Shown: positions 42,720 through 51,517 of the stretch, in pieces | How positions within the stretch are numbered: position 1 is the first letter of the stretch | Layout of the letters: the number at the start of each line of letters is the position of its first letter | Assembly: GCA_900766135.1 (NCBI GenBank) | Contig: CAAFUF010000003.1 | Coordinates: 367,265 to 431,264, forward strand | Length of the DNA stretch: 64,000 bases | DNA from: Paenibacillaceae bacterium | Lineage (GTDB): Bacteria; Bacillota; Bacilli; Paenibacillales; Paenibacillaceae | Reading direction: 5' to 3' | Made by a program: the position numbers and the translations under genes | The notes under the pieces: generated by a model | What the model was told of the DNA's origin: nothing | The model's input: only the letters and a program-made list of their open reading frames with translations | Databases searched by the model: none

Positions 42720-42763
42720 TCAGTCCTTTCCAAGTAAGTATTGAAATCATTGTGCCAAAATAA

Positions 42764-43070
42764 AAAATCCCACCACCAAGACGAGTCTTCCGTCTTGGGG
42801 GCGAGATTGGTATGCCCGCGGTACCACCCCAGTTTCGTTAATATGTCGCCATATCAACCTCTTCAAGTACAGCCAGGCCCAGCCAAGCGTATACTCTAGC
42901 TCTGTAACAGGAGCTCCTGTCACACCATCCCGCCGGTTAAACGTTCCGATGTGCTGCTCGGAGTCTTTATTCGATAAAGAAACGCTTTGCTCCTTTTCAG
43001 CTTGCCGGAGCTCTCTGGGAAAGGCTTCATTTACCTACTCTTCTCGTCATCGCATTTCATGTTGCGATTA
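42764..43070 (-). promoter_or_regulatory. T-box leader of asd
   Basis: On the minus strand the T-box core GGGGTGGTACCGCG lies at 42830-42817, followed by a terminator (CCAAGACG/CGTCTTGG extended by C/G pairs, then six T at 42769-42764). Stem I features begin near 43066 with GATGACGAGAAGAGTAG and AGAGAGC. The specifier region reads near TCGAATAAAGACTCCGAG; GAC, AAA or ACT are the possible codons, and folding is needed to choose. Confidence 0.85.
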
Positions 43071-43130
43071 TATTACCAGATAACCGGCCGAACGTAAACC
43101 AGTTAGAAAAATTTTTCTCCGGGCGGCCGT

Positions 43131-43640
43131 TCACGGTTGCAACTGATCCTCGGATACGGGATTCCCCTGCATATCGATGTAATGTCCATCTTGGATGACG
43201 TAAATCCATTCCGGAAGCGCTCCGTAAAAGACGTAGCCGTCCGCAGTTTCGTCCGGGATAGCATATTGCGCAAACGCCGCGGCGATCTTGCCGCCTTCCT
43301 TCAATTTATCAGCAAAGGCGGTATTCAGACCGGACCCTTTGATGAACAGGTCCAGCGTCTGACGTTCAAAATTGAAATCGGCTGCGTTGCCCGGCACGGC
43401 CATATTTTTGACGACTTCCAAAGATAAAGAAACCAACTGCCCGTTTTCCGTCCCATGGATCTTGGTGATATTTCCCTGAACCCGATAGGGATTGGATACT
43501 TGCTCCCATTTCTCCGAGATCAGCGATTCACGCTCAGAAGACAAAGGACTGGCGGAATTATCGGCTTCACTCCTAGCGCATGCACTTGCAAGAATCAAGA
43601 TCATCATGAAGATGACGATCATCCCTCCTCGTTTGATCAT
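43131..43640 (-). CDS. Hypothetical lipoprotein
   Basis: 169 residues; ATG at 43640 with GGAGG 7 bases upstream. A signal sequence ends in a lipobox (LASAC, Cys21). The mature part is a single beta-rich domain (SNPYRVQGNITKIHGTENGQLVSLSLEVV, ERQTLDLFIKGSG, YVFYGALPEWIYVIQDGHYID) without a family I can name. It would sit on the outer face of the membrane. It is flanked by the asd T-box and a terminator, so it is probably transcribed alone. Confidence 0.75.
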   Translation of the reverse strand: MIKRGGMIVIFMMILILASACARSEADNSASPLSSERESLISEKWEQVSNPYRVQGNITKIHGTENGQLVSLSLEVVKNMAVPGNAADFNFERQTLDLFIKGSGLNTAFADKLKEGGKIAAAFAQYAIPDETADGYVFYGALPEWIYVIQDGHYIDMQGNPVSEDQLQP

Positions 43641-43723
43641 CCGGCTTCCTCCCTGCTTTTTATAGATGTAAACGTCCCGTCTTCACACTTAGTTTCACGT
43701 TTCTTGTATAAATGTAATAAAAA

Positions 43724-43764
43724 AACTGAAAAGGCAACGCAGAAGTGACGTCGCCTTTTCAGTT
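43724..43764. terminator. Bidirectional terminator
   Basis: AACTGAAAAGGC (43724-43735) pairs perfectly with GCCTTTTCAGTT (43753-43764). It closes the DUF1906 gene on the minus strand, where six T follow. Confidence 0.75.
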
Positions 43765-43768
43765 TCAC

Positions 43769-44530
43769 TCAAAATTGTTTCGTATTGGGATTCAATTCTC
43801 TTGCCGCATCGATATCGATATATCTGCAATCGTTATTATAATTCGTATAAACATTTCCGGCATACTGCCGAATATACGCACCGGAAAAGGATGTATCATC
43901 CAAATTGAGATTGTGAATGGTCGCGGGGTTGGTGCAACTGGTCGTATAGCAGCTGGTACCGGCAGAATTCAATGATTTTCCCGAATCGCATTGCCACTGG
44001 GCAACCCACATATTGGCTCGCCCACCGCAAGCGTCGAAGAGTTGTTGGGCAACGGTGCCCCGGCTTCCCGCGCTGCAATAGATGCCCGCCCAATAAGCCG
44101 TACGGCTGTTCATATAGCTTACCCACGCTGAAACATAACTTTCCATGGCGGAAGTATGCAGGTTCCCTCCTTCCACGTCCAAATAGATGACGCTTAAGGA
44201 AGGCGCACCGACATCGCTGGCGAATTGAGCCGCCTCTTTTGCATCCGCTTCTCCTAACGATGCTGCGTTGGAAGACGTCGGCGCATTGCATGGACTTGGC
44301 TGATCTTGCCGCCCCACGTAAAAGTACCCGAGTTTGAAACCAATATCCTCGTATTCCTTACGCCGGTCGGCGGTGAAGCTGATCGACTTCCGATCCGTTC
44401 CCCGGTCGCTCGACATATAACAGATGCCCCCGAGATAGAATCCCAAAAAATAGAAGGGGGTTCCGGTCCACATGTTTTGGGCTTGCGTCTTTGACAGTGC
44501 CGGCGCTTTATGAAATCCTTGATAAGCCAT
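43769..44530 (-). CDS. DUF1906 glycoside-hydrolase-like protein
   Basis: ATG at 44530 has GGGGAG 8 bases upstream; the GTG at 44539 overlaps it. About 253 residues, without signal peptide. It begins MAYQGFHKAPALSK and has the Rv2525c-like TIM-barrel features FYFLGFYLGGIC, FKLGYFYVGRQ, SVIYLDVEGGN, YWAGIYCSAGS and MWVAQWQCDSG, with D-x-D-x-A at the end (YIDIDAAREL). Members are thought to act on cell-wall glycans, sometimes as phage or spore lysins. A 51-residue gene precedes it by 5 bases. Confidence 0.85.
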   Translation of the reverse strand: MAYQGFHKAPALSKTQAQNMWTGTPFYFLGFYLGGICYMSSDRGTDRKSISFTADRRKEYEDIGFKLGYFYVGRQDQPSPCNAPTSSNAASLGEADAKEAAQFASDVGAPSLSVIYLDVEGGNLHTSAMESYVSAWVSYMNSRTAYWAGIYCSAGSRGTVAQQLFDACGGRANMWVAQWQCDSGKSLNSAGTSCYTTSCTNPATIHNLNLDDTSFSGAYIRQYAGNVYTNYNNDCRYIDIDAARELNPNTKQF

Positions 44531-44535
44531 GCCGG

Positions 44536-44691
44536 TCACTCCCCTTTATTGCCGGATGCTTCGATGGACTCTGCGTTTTGCTGCGCCATCATGAGATCAT
44601 CGTACATCTTGGCCTTCAGTTTCAATTCCAGAAAGAACTCTTCGGGTACCAGCAACTTTCCGTGCTCCAATGTTTCAAAATAAGGTTGCAT
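44536..44691 (-). CDS. Small 51-residue protein coupled to DUF1906 gene
   Basis: ATG at 44691; GAGGAG lies about 12 bases upstream. The product starts MQPYFETLEHGKLLVPEEFF, continues with a charged helix (LELKLKAKMYDDLMMAQQ) and ends NKGE. Its TGA falls 5 bases before the DUF1906 start, and its last codons form that gene's ribosome binding site. Composition and position argue for a real gene. No function is recognised. Confidence 0.6.
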   Translation of the reverse strand: MQPYFETLEHGKLLVPEEFFLELKLKAKMYDDLMMAQQNAESIEASGNKGE

Positions 44692-44797
44692 CAGAATCTA
44701 CCACTCCTCTATCTTATATTTCTTCCGGAAGAATAATATATTACTATGTGATTGGATTCACGATTGCTACGATTCTTCCAAAAGATAGAGAAATGGC

Positions 44798-45676
44798 TTA
44801 GTCCGCTCGGAACACCTGATACCTCTTCCGGTATTCTCCCGGCGTAAGCGCGGTTTCACGTTTGAATAGCCGGCTAAAGTAATTGGGATCCGGGAAACCG
44901 CATTGCTCCCCGATTTTTTTGAGCGGGAGGTCGGTATGCGCCAGCAGGCGTTTGGCCCGGTCGATTTGCAAATGATGCCGGTATTGCAGCGGACTCAATC
45001 CCGTATGTTGCTTCAAGCATCGCGCCAAATAATCGAAATGGTAATGCAGGTCGCGTTCCATTTGTCCCGCGTCGAACGGGCCTTCCAAATGATCGGTGAT
45101 ATAAGCCGCTGCCCGTTCGCTGAGAAAATAGGACCTTGCCTGCGGACCGCTCTGCCGCATCCCGTTTTGCAGCTGCAAAAGAAACTGGCCGAACCGCACC
45201 TGCAGCTCGAAAGAGCGATGCGCCGTCAACGCCAGGTGCAAAGCGATCATCTCATCCAGCAAAGGCCGGACCGTCCGCAAATCCACGGAAGCGAATTTCG
45301 GAACGTCGATCAGCGCCGGACGCGGTTCCGTATCCTGATCGGTTCTCGCCAGCAGCGGCTGCTGCCAGTCCGGTTTGTCCGTCATCCCGGGCGGCGAGGA
45401 AGCGGGATAGCGAAAGTGAAGCCAATAGACCTCCGTCTCTTCCTCGGTCGGCCGGTAACCGCGATGCCGTTTTCCCGGTTCAAGGACCAGCAGCTTCCCC
45501 TCGCCGATTTCGTAGGCGATCCCTTCCTCCTCCATATACAAGGCGCCTTTGGCGCAAAGGATCATGTCGTACGCTTCAAACACCCGTTCGGCATGCGTGA
45601 CTCCCGGCCTCCATAACGCGTAGCCGACCGTGGCCAGCAGCGGAAACGGCGGTGCTTCGAACTCTAAAACGAGCAT
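44798..45676 (-). CDS. AraC-family regulator
   Basis: ATG at 45676, AGGGGG 7 bases upstream; about 292 residues. The N-terminal cupin-like sensor domain (YDMILCAKGALYMEEEGIAYEIGEGKLLVLEPGKRH) precedes two C-terminal HTH motifs (FDAGQMERDLHYHFDYLARCLKQHTGLSPLQY and PLKKIGEQCGFPDPNYFSRLFKRETALTPGEYRK). It is divergent from the glycoside hydrolase gene at 45806 with a 129-base spacer and is its probable activator, with a sugar as likely ligand. Confidence 0.92.
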   Translation of the reverse strand: MLVLEFEAPPFPLLATVGYALWRPGVTHAERVFEAYDMILCAKGALYMEEEGIAYEIGEGKLLVLEPGKRHRGYRPTEEETEVYWLHFRYPASSPPGMTDKPDWQQPLLARTDQDTEPRPALIDVPKFASVDLRTVRPLLDEMIALHLALTAHRSFELQVRFGQFLLQLQNGMRQSGPQARSYFLSERAAAYITDHLEGPFDAGQMERDLHYHFDYLARCLKQHTGLSPLQYRHHLQIDRAKRLLAHTDLPLKKIGEQCGFPDPNYFSRLFKRETALTPGEYRKRYQVFRAD

Positions 45677-45805
45677 TTTAACGCCCCCTAACTTATGTAG
45701 AAATTGTACTATATTTAGTCGCATTTAGCAGCTGTATCAAGCGGTAAAACTTTCTAGAATGGTAGGTATCGTACGATTAATTTATTTATTGCGGGAGGAA
45801 TACCC

Positions 45806-47764
45806 ATGAGATTCCGTCAAGTCCATCTCGATTTTCATACTTCCGAAGCGATCGAAGGGATCGGCAGCCGATTCTCCAAACGGCAGTTCCAGGAGATGCT
45901 CCAGCTAGGCCATATCGATTCGATTACGGTATTCGCCAAATGCCATCATGGCTGGGCTTACCACCCTACAACCGCCAACGAAATGCATCCGCAGCTTTCC
46001 TTCGACTTGCTTGGTGCGCAAATCGAAGCGGCGCACGAAATCGGCGTCAATACGCCGGTCTATCTCTCCGCCGGACTCGACGAGAAGTTGGCGCGCCGGC
46101 ATCCGGAATGGCTGATCCGCGATCCGCACGAGAAACTGAGCTGGTCGCCCGACTTTTTGACGCCGGGATACCACCAATTTTGCATGAACACCCCTTACCT
46201 GGACATTTTGGCCGCTCAAGTTCGTGAGGTCGTGGCCAATTATGAGGCGGACGGAATCTTCCTCGACATCGTTGGAGTTCGCGAATGCTATTGCCAATCC
46301 TGCGTCGCCGAAATCCGCAAACGCGGCTCGGATCCCCGCAACCTGGAGGACATGAGAGCTTTATGGGAAGAGACTTATCTGCGGTACGCCAAAACCATGG
46401 ACGATGCCGTTCATGCCATTAAGCCTGGCCTGCCGGTCTTTCACAACGGCGGGCATGTCAAGCGCGGTCGGCGCGATTTAGCGAAGCTGAATACGCATTT
46501 GGAGCTGGAATCCCTGCCGACGGGCGGCTGGGGGTACGATCATTTTCCGCTCTCCGCGCGATACGTTCAAGGGCTGGGGATGGATTTCCTGGGGATGACG
46601 GGAAAATTCCACACCTCGTGGGGCGAGTTTGGCGGCTACAAGCATCCGAACGCGCTGAAATACGAGACGGCCCTTAGTTTGGCGAACGGGGCGCGCATCT
46701 CCATCGGGGATCAGCTGCACCCTGCCGGAATGATGGATCCGGCGACCTATGCGCTGATTGGCGAAGCCTACCGGGAAGTCGAAGCGAAAGAAGAATGGTG
46801 CCGGGACGTGACCTCCGTCGCAGACGTGGCCTTGTTGTCCGCCGAGGCGTCGGGGGATTCTGGGACCGCGGCACAGCAAGCCGACGCGGGGGCCGTACGG
46901 ATTTTGCTGGAAGGCCATTACCTGTTTGATGTCGTAGATATGGAAAGCGATTTAAGTTCCTATCAAGTCGTCATTTTGCCGGACGTCATCGCCGTCGACG
47001 AACCGCTGAAGACGAAACTTGCGGCGTATGTCGCCAAGGGCGGCAAGATTCTGGCTACCGGCCGCTCCGGCCAATCGCCGGACGGTTCGCGGTTCGAGCT
47101 GGATTTCGGTGCGAAGCCGCTGGGCGGCTCCGCGTTCAAGCCGTCCTATTTCCGGCCCAACTTCGAGCTTCCATCCCTAAGAAACGCATCCTTTGTCATT
47201 TACGCCGACGGCCAGGACATCGAGCTGGATACGAACGGAATCAAGCTGGGCGGCCGGGAAAATTCCTTCTTTAACCGCGATCTGTTCACCTTTTGCTCGC
47301 ATCAGCACACACCATCCGACCTGCGGGATGCCGGTCCCGGCATGGTTGAAGGCCCCGCCGGCATCTACGCAGCCTGGAACCTGTTCGAGGATTACGCACT
47401 GAAGGGCAGCCTGCCTGTTAAGGAAATCCTGATTTACGCCCTGGACCGCCTCCTGGAACGGAAGACAGTGAATACAAACCTTCCCGCGCAAGGGGTGACG
47501 ACGCTACAGGCGCAAACGTCCGGAAACCGTTGGGTTCATCACTTGCTGTACGCCTCGCCGGTTCGCCGGGGCCAAAATGTCGAGGTCATCGAAGACTTGC
47601 CCGTCCTTAGCGGCATTGAAGCCGCGGTGGCCGTGACCGAGCCGGTCCGGGAAGTTTACCTGGCGCCTCATCGGACGCCGCTCCCCTTCCGTCAGGAGAA
47701 CGGCTGCGTCCGTTACGCCCTGCCGCCGTGGTCCTGCCATCAGATGGTCGTGCTACAGTTTTAA
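45806..47764 (+). CDS. GHL6-type glycoside hydrolase with beta-galactosidase-like trimerisation domain
   Basis: 652 residues, ATG at 45806 after GCGGGAGG; no signal peptide, so cytosolic. The N-terminal TIM barrel (about 1-350) is of the hypothetical glycosyl hydrolase 6 type: RFRQVHLDFHTSE, VFAKCHHGWAYHPT, GIFLDIVGVRECYC, with candidate acidic residues in FLDI and LELESLPTGGWGYD. A Rossmann-like middle domain (VVILPDVIAVDEPLKTKLAAYVAKGGKILATG) resembles the GH42 trimerisation domain. Probably hydrolyses an imported oligosaccharide under control of the divergent AraC protein. Substrate unknown; a GH29- or GH42-like activity is possible. Confidence 0.8.
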   Translation: MRFRQVHLDFHTSEAIEGIGSRFSKRQFQEMLQLGHIDSITVFAKCHHGWAYHPTTANEMHPQLSFDLLGAQIEAAHEIGVNTPVYLSAGLDEKLARRHPEWLIRDPHEKLSWSPDFLTPGYHQFCMNTPYLDILAAQVREVVANYEADGIFLDIVGVRECYCQSCVAEIRKRGSDPRNLEDMRALWEETYLRYAKTMDDAVHAIKPGLPVFHNGGHVKRGRRDLAKLNTHLELESLPTGGWGYDHFPLSARYVQGLGMDFLGMTGKFHTSWGEFGGYKHPNALKYETALSLANGARISIGDQLHPAGMMDPATYALIGEAYREVEAKEEWCRDVTSVADVALLSAEASGDSGTAAQQADAGAVRILLEGHYLFDVVDMESDLSSYQVVILPDVIAVDEPLKTKLAAYVAKGGKILATGRSGQSPDGSRFELDFGAKPLGGSAFKPSYFRPNFELPSLRNASFVIYADGQDIELDTNGIKLGGRENSFFNRDLFTFCSHQHTPSDLRDAGPGMVEGPAGIYAAWNLFEDYALKGSLPVKEILIYALDRLLERKTVNTNLPAQGVTTLQAQTSGNRWVHHLLYASPVRRGQNVEVIEDLPVLSGIEAAVAVTEPVREVYLAPHRTPLPFRQENGCVRYALPPWSCHQMVVLQF

Positions 47765-47780
47765 GGCAGGATGAACCCCA

Positions 47781-47809
47781 AAAGCCTTGAACCCTTGGTT
47801 CAAGGCTTT
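47781..47809. terminator. Bidirectional terminator
   Basis: AAAGCCTTGAACC pairs perfectly with GGTTCAAGGCTTT between the convergent hydrolase and isochorismatase-like genes. Confidence 0.8.
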
Positions 47810-47826
47810 TCCTCCTAACCCGTCGC

Positions 47827-48426
47827 TTAGCGCAGCGCCGCCAGCACCTCTTCCGTCGATCGGATTTTGCCGATGCGCGGGAAGATGAATCGGCATACGT
47901 ACTCGTGCTCCTCCTTCGTCGAAGCCGCCATGGCGTCCTCGACGAAGATCTGCTGGTATCCGTGCTGGAACGCTTCGCGCGCAGTCGTGTCAACCCCGAT
48001 GGAGGTTGAAATGCCGCAGAGCACGATTGTATCGATGCCGCGCCGCCGCAGCTGCAGATCGAGATCCGTACCGTAGAAAGCCCCCCACTGGCGTTTGGTT
48101 ACGACGTGCGCCCCTTTGACCTCCGCCAATTCCGGCACGATGTCATCCCAGCCTGCGGGATACGCACCGGGAGTCAGATGCAGGTCCGTATCGGGCTTCA
48201 GCATGTCCTTTCCATCTAAGGAGGATACGCGGACGAGTACCACGAATCCGCCTTCTTCGGCAAACGCCCGTGCGAGCCGACTTGCGTTCCCTACCACAAC
48301 GGAGCTGTCGTGCGGAGCCCCTTGACGGGACGGATGGGCAATTCCTTGCTGCAAATCGATGACAACCAATGCTGTTTTTTCCGCAAGGATCATCGTGTTC
48401 ATGTTGGATGGAGTCGTTTCCATCAT
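47827..48426 (-). CDS. Isochorismatase-family cysteine hydrolase
   Basis: 199 residues, ATG at 48426 (alternative 48423). The triad is visible: Asp in ALVVIDLQQG, Lys in VVTKRQWGAFYGT and Cys in IVLCGISTSIGVDTTARE, with the usual cis-peptide surroundings. Such enzymes hydrolyse amides or ethers (nicotinamidase, N-carbamoylsarcosine amidase, isochorismatase). The MFS exporter gene ends 22 bases upstream in the same direction, so the two are probably co-transcribed, and a detoxification role is plausible. Confidence 0.9.
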   Translation of the reverse strand: MMETTPSNMNTMILAEKTALVVIDLQQGIAHPSRQGAPHDSSVVVGNASRLARAFAEEGGFVVLVRVSSLDGKDMLKPDTDLHLTPGAYPAGWDDIVPELAEVKGAHVVTKRQWGAFYGTDLDLQLRRRGIDTIVLCGISTSIGVDTTAREAFQHGYQQIFVEDAMAASTKEEHEYVCRFIFPRIGKIRSTEEVLAALR

Positions 48427-48447
48427 CTCTTCATTTCTCTCCTATCT

Positions 48448-49656
48448 TTAGAGGATTGCCGAATGGCTCGGCTCCTTCAGTTTTTTGTACACCTTGGCAT
48501 AAACCCACGCCGCATTGATCAGCAGCAAAACGCTGGTCATCAGGAAGACGTACGGGATGCCGAGCCAAGCCGCGATTTGGCCGCCCAACACCGAACCGGC
48601 AAATACCCCCAGGTACCCTGCAGCCATGCTAAACCCGTATACCCTGCCCGTTAGGGGTCCCGGGGTGATTTTCTTAATCAGCGTGTTCACTGAAGGATTC
48701 AATCCTCCCGCCGCCAATCCCAGCAAAAATCTCAGCCCCATCAACTCCCAAGGACTGCGTGCGAACGCCTGCGGGATAAACAAGATACCCGCAGCCAACA
48801 GCGCGGTCAGCATCACTTTATGGGCGCCAATCCGGTCGGACAACTTCCCGAGTCTCGGGGCCGCCAAAATATTAGCCAACCCCGATGCCGAGAAGATGAC
48901 TCCGGCCAACAACGCCACATGGCCGCTGGTCCGGGAAATTTCCTTCACGTACACGGTAAGTATCGGCTCTACCGAATACATGGCGACGCTCAGCATGAAA
49001 AAAGTGGCAAACAGCGTCACCGTCAAGCTTTTCTCGGGAACCGCGCCCCATACTTCTTTCATGCCTGCCACTTTCGGTTCCGTCCTTACGAACGATTCCT
49101 TCACAAACAACCATGTCGTTACGAAAACGATCAGCATCAAGCCGCCGGTCAGGAAAAAAGGTCCTTGAAACCCGGCATTTTCGGCGATGAACCCGCCGAT
49201 CATTGGCCCTAGCAGCGATCCCGCGATATTGGACGTGGACAATAGGCCCAGCGCCCAGCCCGCATGCGCCTTATCCGTTTGCGTCGCAATCAGCGTCGTA
49301 CAAGCCGTGCCGTAGCCGGTGATGACGCCTTGCAGCATACGAAGAGCGATCAGCACATACACGTTGGTGGCGAACCCCATACATCCAATGATGATCGCCA
49401 TTCCAAGGCTGGCGCGGAGGAGCATCGGTTTACGGCCGTATTTATCGGCCGCGAGTCCCCAAATCGGCGAGAAAATCGCCGAAACGATAAACGTAATGCC
49501 AAAGGCGAGTCCGGAATAACGGGCCACCGCGTCGGCCTGATCCACCCCCAGCTGTTTGATGTAAAGCGGCAAAATCGGAGCGATCTGGCTCATGCCCACC
49601 CCCGTCACGAACATGCCAAACCAGCAGACGATTAAATTTCTTCTCCAAATCGGCAT
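48448..49656 (-). CDS. MFS multidrug-type transporter
   Basis: ATG at 49656, AAGGAAGG 9 bases upstream; about 402 residues and twelve membrane segments. The loop 2-3 motif is WGLAADKYGRKPMLLRA, and loop 8-9 repeats it as LGKLSDRIGAHKVML. Motif C-like GYGTACTTLIATQTDKAHAGWALGLL lies in helix 5. This is the DHA1 drug:H+ antiporter pattern (YttB/MdtG-like). It forms a unit with the isochorismatase-like gene and lies next to an AraC regulator. Confidence 0.9.
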   Translation of the reverse strand: MPIWRRNLIVCWFGMFVTGVGMSQIAPILPLYIKQLGVDQADAVARYSGLAFGITFIVSAIFSPIWGLAADKYGRKPMLLRASLGMAIIIGCMGFATNVYVLIALRMLQGVITGYGTACTTLIATQTDKAHAGWALGLLSTSNIAGSLLGPMIGGFIAENAGFQGPFFLTGGLMLIVFVTTWLFVKESFVRTEPKVAGMKEVWGAVPEKSLTVTLFATFFMLSVAMYSVEPILTVYVKEISRTSGHVALLAGVIFSASGLANILAAPRLGKLSDRIGAHKVMLTALLAAGILFIPQAFARSPWELMGLRFLLGLAAGGLNPSVNTLIKKITPGPLTGRVYGFSMAAGYLGVFAGSVLGGQIAAWLGIPYVFLMTSVLLLINAAWVYAKVYKKLKEPSHSAIL

Positions 49657-49763
49657 AACCCAAAGCCTTCCTTCTGTATGCATACACCCTGCACGCTGCG
49701 CCCAAATGAACATTCTTGCAGGATGATTTTATCGCAAATAAAGGCTTCAAACCATGCATTATC

Positions 49764-50594
49764 TTAAACTCCATGGACGATTTTGCTGTAAAATTCGGAA
49801 GGGCTGATCCCTTCCGTGCGCTTGAAGGTCCGGCTGAAATAAAATTCGTCGGCGAAACCGAGCTGCAGCGCAACCTCCTTGATTTTTTTGTCACTGTCCA
49901 AGAGAAGTTCCTTGGCTTTATCCATTTTAAGTTTGTTGAAGTACTCGATGACCGTATATCCGGTAGCCTGCTTGAACACTCGCGTCAGATAATACGTGGA
50001 CAGGTGCACCAAATCAGACAACTCCGCCAAAGTAAGCCGCTCGCCGAGGTGGTCTCGCATATGCTGGATGACCTTCTCCACTTTGAGCGCAACCGCGTGA
50101 TTCTGTCGTTGCCTCTTCACATGCAAGAAGATTTCATAGAGCAGTTGCTGCAGCCCGGCTCTTGCCAGCAGCTCGTAACCCGGCTGTTTGGCAGACCAGA
50201 CGGCCGCCAGCTTTCGAAAGGCGTCCTCTACCAAGTATCCGTTTTGCAGAGCGCGCATCGGCGGCAGCGGCAGCCGCTCAGGGGCTTTTCCGATAGACCA
50301 AGCGCCGTCGTCATATCCGATGCTCGTATAGCTAAAGTGGACCGAAAAGAAACAAATCGGCTCCGCTTCATCCAATTCAATCGTATGGGGTAGCCCCGCC
50401 CGCAAGTAAAAGAGCAACCCCTCCCGAACGAGATGCTTCTTGTTGTCCAGCGTAAAGCTGCCCTTCCCTCCGGTTACGAGCAACAGCTCATGATGCTGAA
50501 GCGTACGGCTAATTTTGCTCTTGAGCTTCTTGCCATCGTTTGGCTGCTTGCTATTGCAGTAATGGATATGAAAATAAAGATTGTTCAAGTTCAT
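49764..50594 (-). CDS. AraC-family regulator
   Basis: ATG at 50594 after GGAAGGAGG; about 276 residues. A cupin sensor (LLLVTGGKGSFTLDNKKHLVREGLLFYLRAGLPHTI) and two HTH motifs (LTLAELSDLVHLSTYYLTRVFKQATGYTVIEYFN and KIKEVALQLGFADEFYFSRTFKRTEGISPSEF). It is transcribed toward the MFS gene, 108 bases away, and probably regulates that unit. Confidence 0.92.
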   Translation of the reverse strand: MNLNNLYFHIHYCNSKQPNDGKKLKSKISRTLQHHELLLVTGGKGSFTLDNKKHLVREGLLFYLRAGLPHTIELDEAEPICFFSVHFSYTSIGYDDGAWSIGKAPERLPLPPMRALQNGYLVEDAFRKLAAVWSAKQPGYELLARAGLQQLLYEIFLHVKRQRQNHAVALKVEKVIQHMRDHLGERLTLAELSDLVHLSTYYLTRVFKQATGYTVIEYFNKLKMDKAKELLLDSDKKIKEVALQLGFADEFYFSRTFKRTEGISPSEFYSKIVHGV

Positions 50595-50725
50595 GACCGC
50601 TCGCCTCCTTCCAGGGTCTTCCACTGTGCAACGTAATTACTGCGATTAGACCATACGGACGGACAAACCGCAACCTCTCCCCTACGAAGACGTAAATATA
50701 TTATCAGAATTAGGGAGGATGTACG

Positions 50726-51451
50726 GTGGGTTTGAAACCTTGGGTCACCCGGCAGATCAGGTCAACGCAGGCCCAGCTTCTGATGGCAGTTCTTCTCATC
50801 GTAGGGATCAGCGTTTGGACCGCGCCTTATTTTTCGGAATCCGTATTTTACATGCATGGAGACAAGTACAGACTGGACCAGCAAGATCAACATCAGACTG
50901 CTTATCGCTCTATTGACGGCCAGCAGGTTGTGGTGCTTAACAGCGACGATGCAGAGCACAAAAGGGTGAAGATCGGTCAGCAAGACTATGCGGTCAACGT
51001 GCTTGAAGTCCATCCGGTTCCCCGTTATGAAGTGATTTATCCGTCAGGTGAGAAGTATAAGGTGGACACCTACGGAGAAATGTTAATGAGCGTAAACGAT
51101 CAAGGCGAAATGATCCCTGAAATTTCATGGAGCATCAACGGCGTTCCTCAGCCCATCGATGAGAAAGTGGGCTTGTTTAGTCCCAGCATGATCGTCCGGG
51201 CGGCTTTTCCCGAGTATCACACCAGGCAGGGGAGTCTACTGCTCTACTATGGTTCCTTTCCCCTCATGCTGTTCGGATGGTGCCTCTTCCGCTATATAAA
51301 ACTGCAAAACGTCTTGTTTCATCTCTCCTTGCACGGCATATGGGTACGCGATGCAGAACCTAGCGATTTCTATTATTTCTCCTGTAAAACAAGCGGTATT
51401 GCCATCATCGGGCTGGGTGTCTTTGTATTCGTCAAGTCTTTCTTCATTTAG
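50726..51451 (+). CDS. Hypothetical membrane protein
   Basis: 241 residues; GTG at 50726 with GGGAGG upstream. Three membrane segments are visible: one near the N-terminus (LLMAVLLIVGISVWTAPYF), then a beta-rich external domain of about 130 residues (YEVIYPSGEKYKVDTYGEMLMSVNDQGEM), and two near the C-terminus (LLLYYGSFPLMLFGWCLF; IAIIGLGVFVFVKSFF). No family is recognised. It stands alone and shares a terminator with the convergent lipoprotein gene. Confidence 0.7.
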   Translation: MGLKPWVTRQIRSTQAQLLMAVLLIVGISVWTAPYFSESVFYMHGDKYRLDQQDQHQTAYRSIDGQQVVVLNSDDAEHKRVKIGQQDYAVNVLEVHPVPRYEVIYPSGEKYKVDTYGEMLMSVNDQGEMIPEISWSINGVPQPIDEKVGLFSPSMIVRAAFPEYHTRQGSLLLYYGSFPLMLFGWCLFRYIKLQNVLFHLSLHGIWVRDAEPSDFYYFSCKTSGIAIIGLGVFVFVKSFFI

Positions 51452-51471
51452 GATCTGATAGATATAAAAAC

Positions 51472-51497
51472 AAGGCCAACCGTCATCGGTTGGCCTT
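51472..51497. terminator. Bidirectional terminator
   Basis: AAGGCCAACCG-TCAT-CGGTTGGCCTT, a perfect stem between convergent genes; both genes end within 25 bases of it. Confidence 0.8.
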
Positions 51498-51517
51498 CGT
51501 TATTGTTCGTTATCGGC

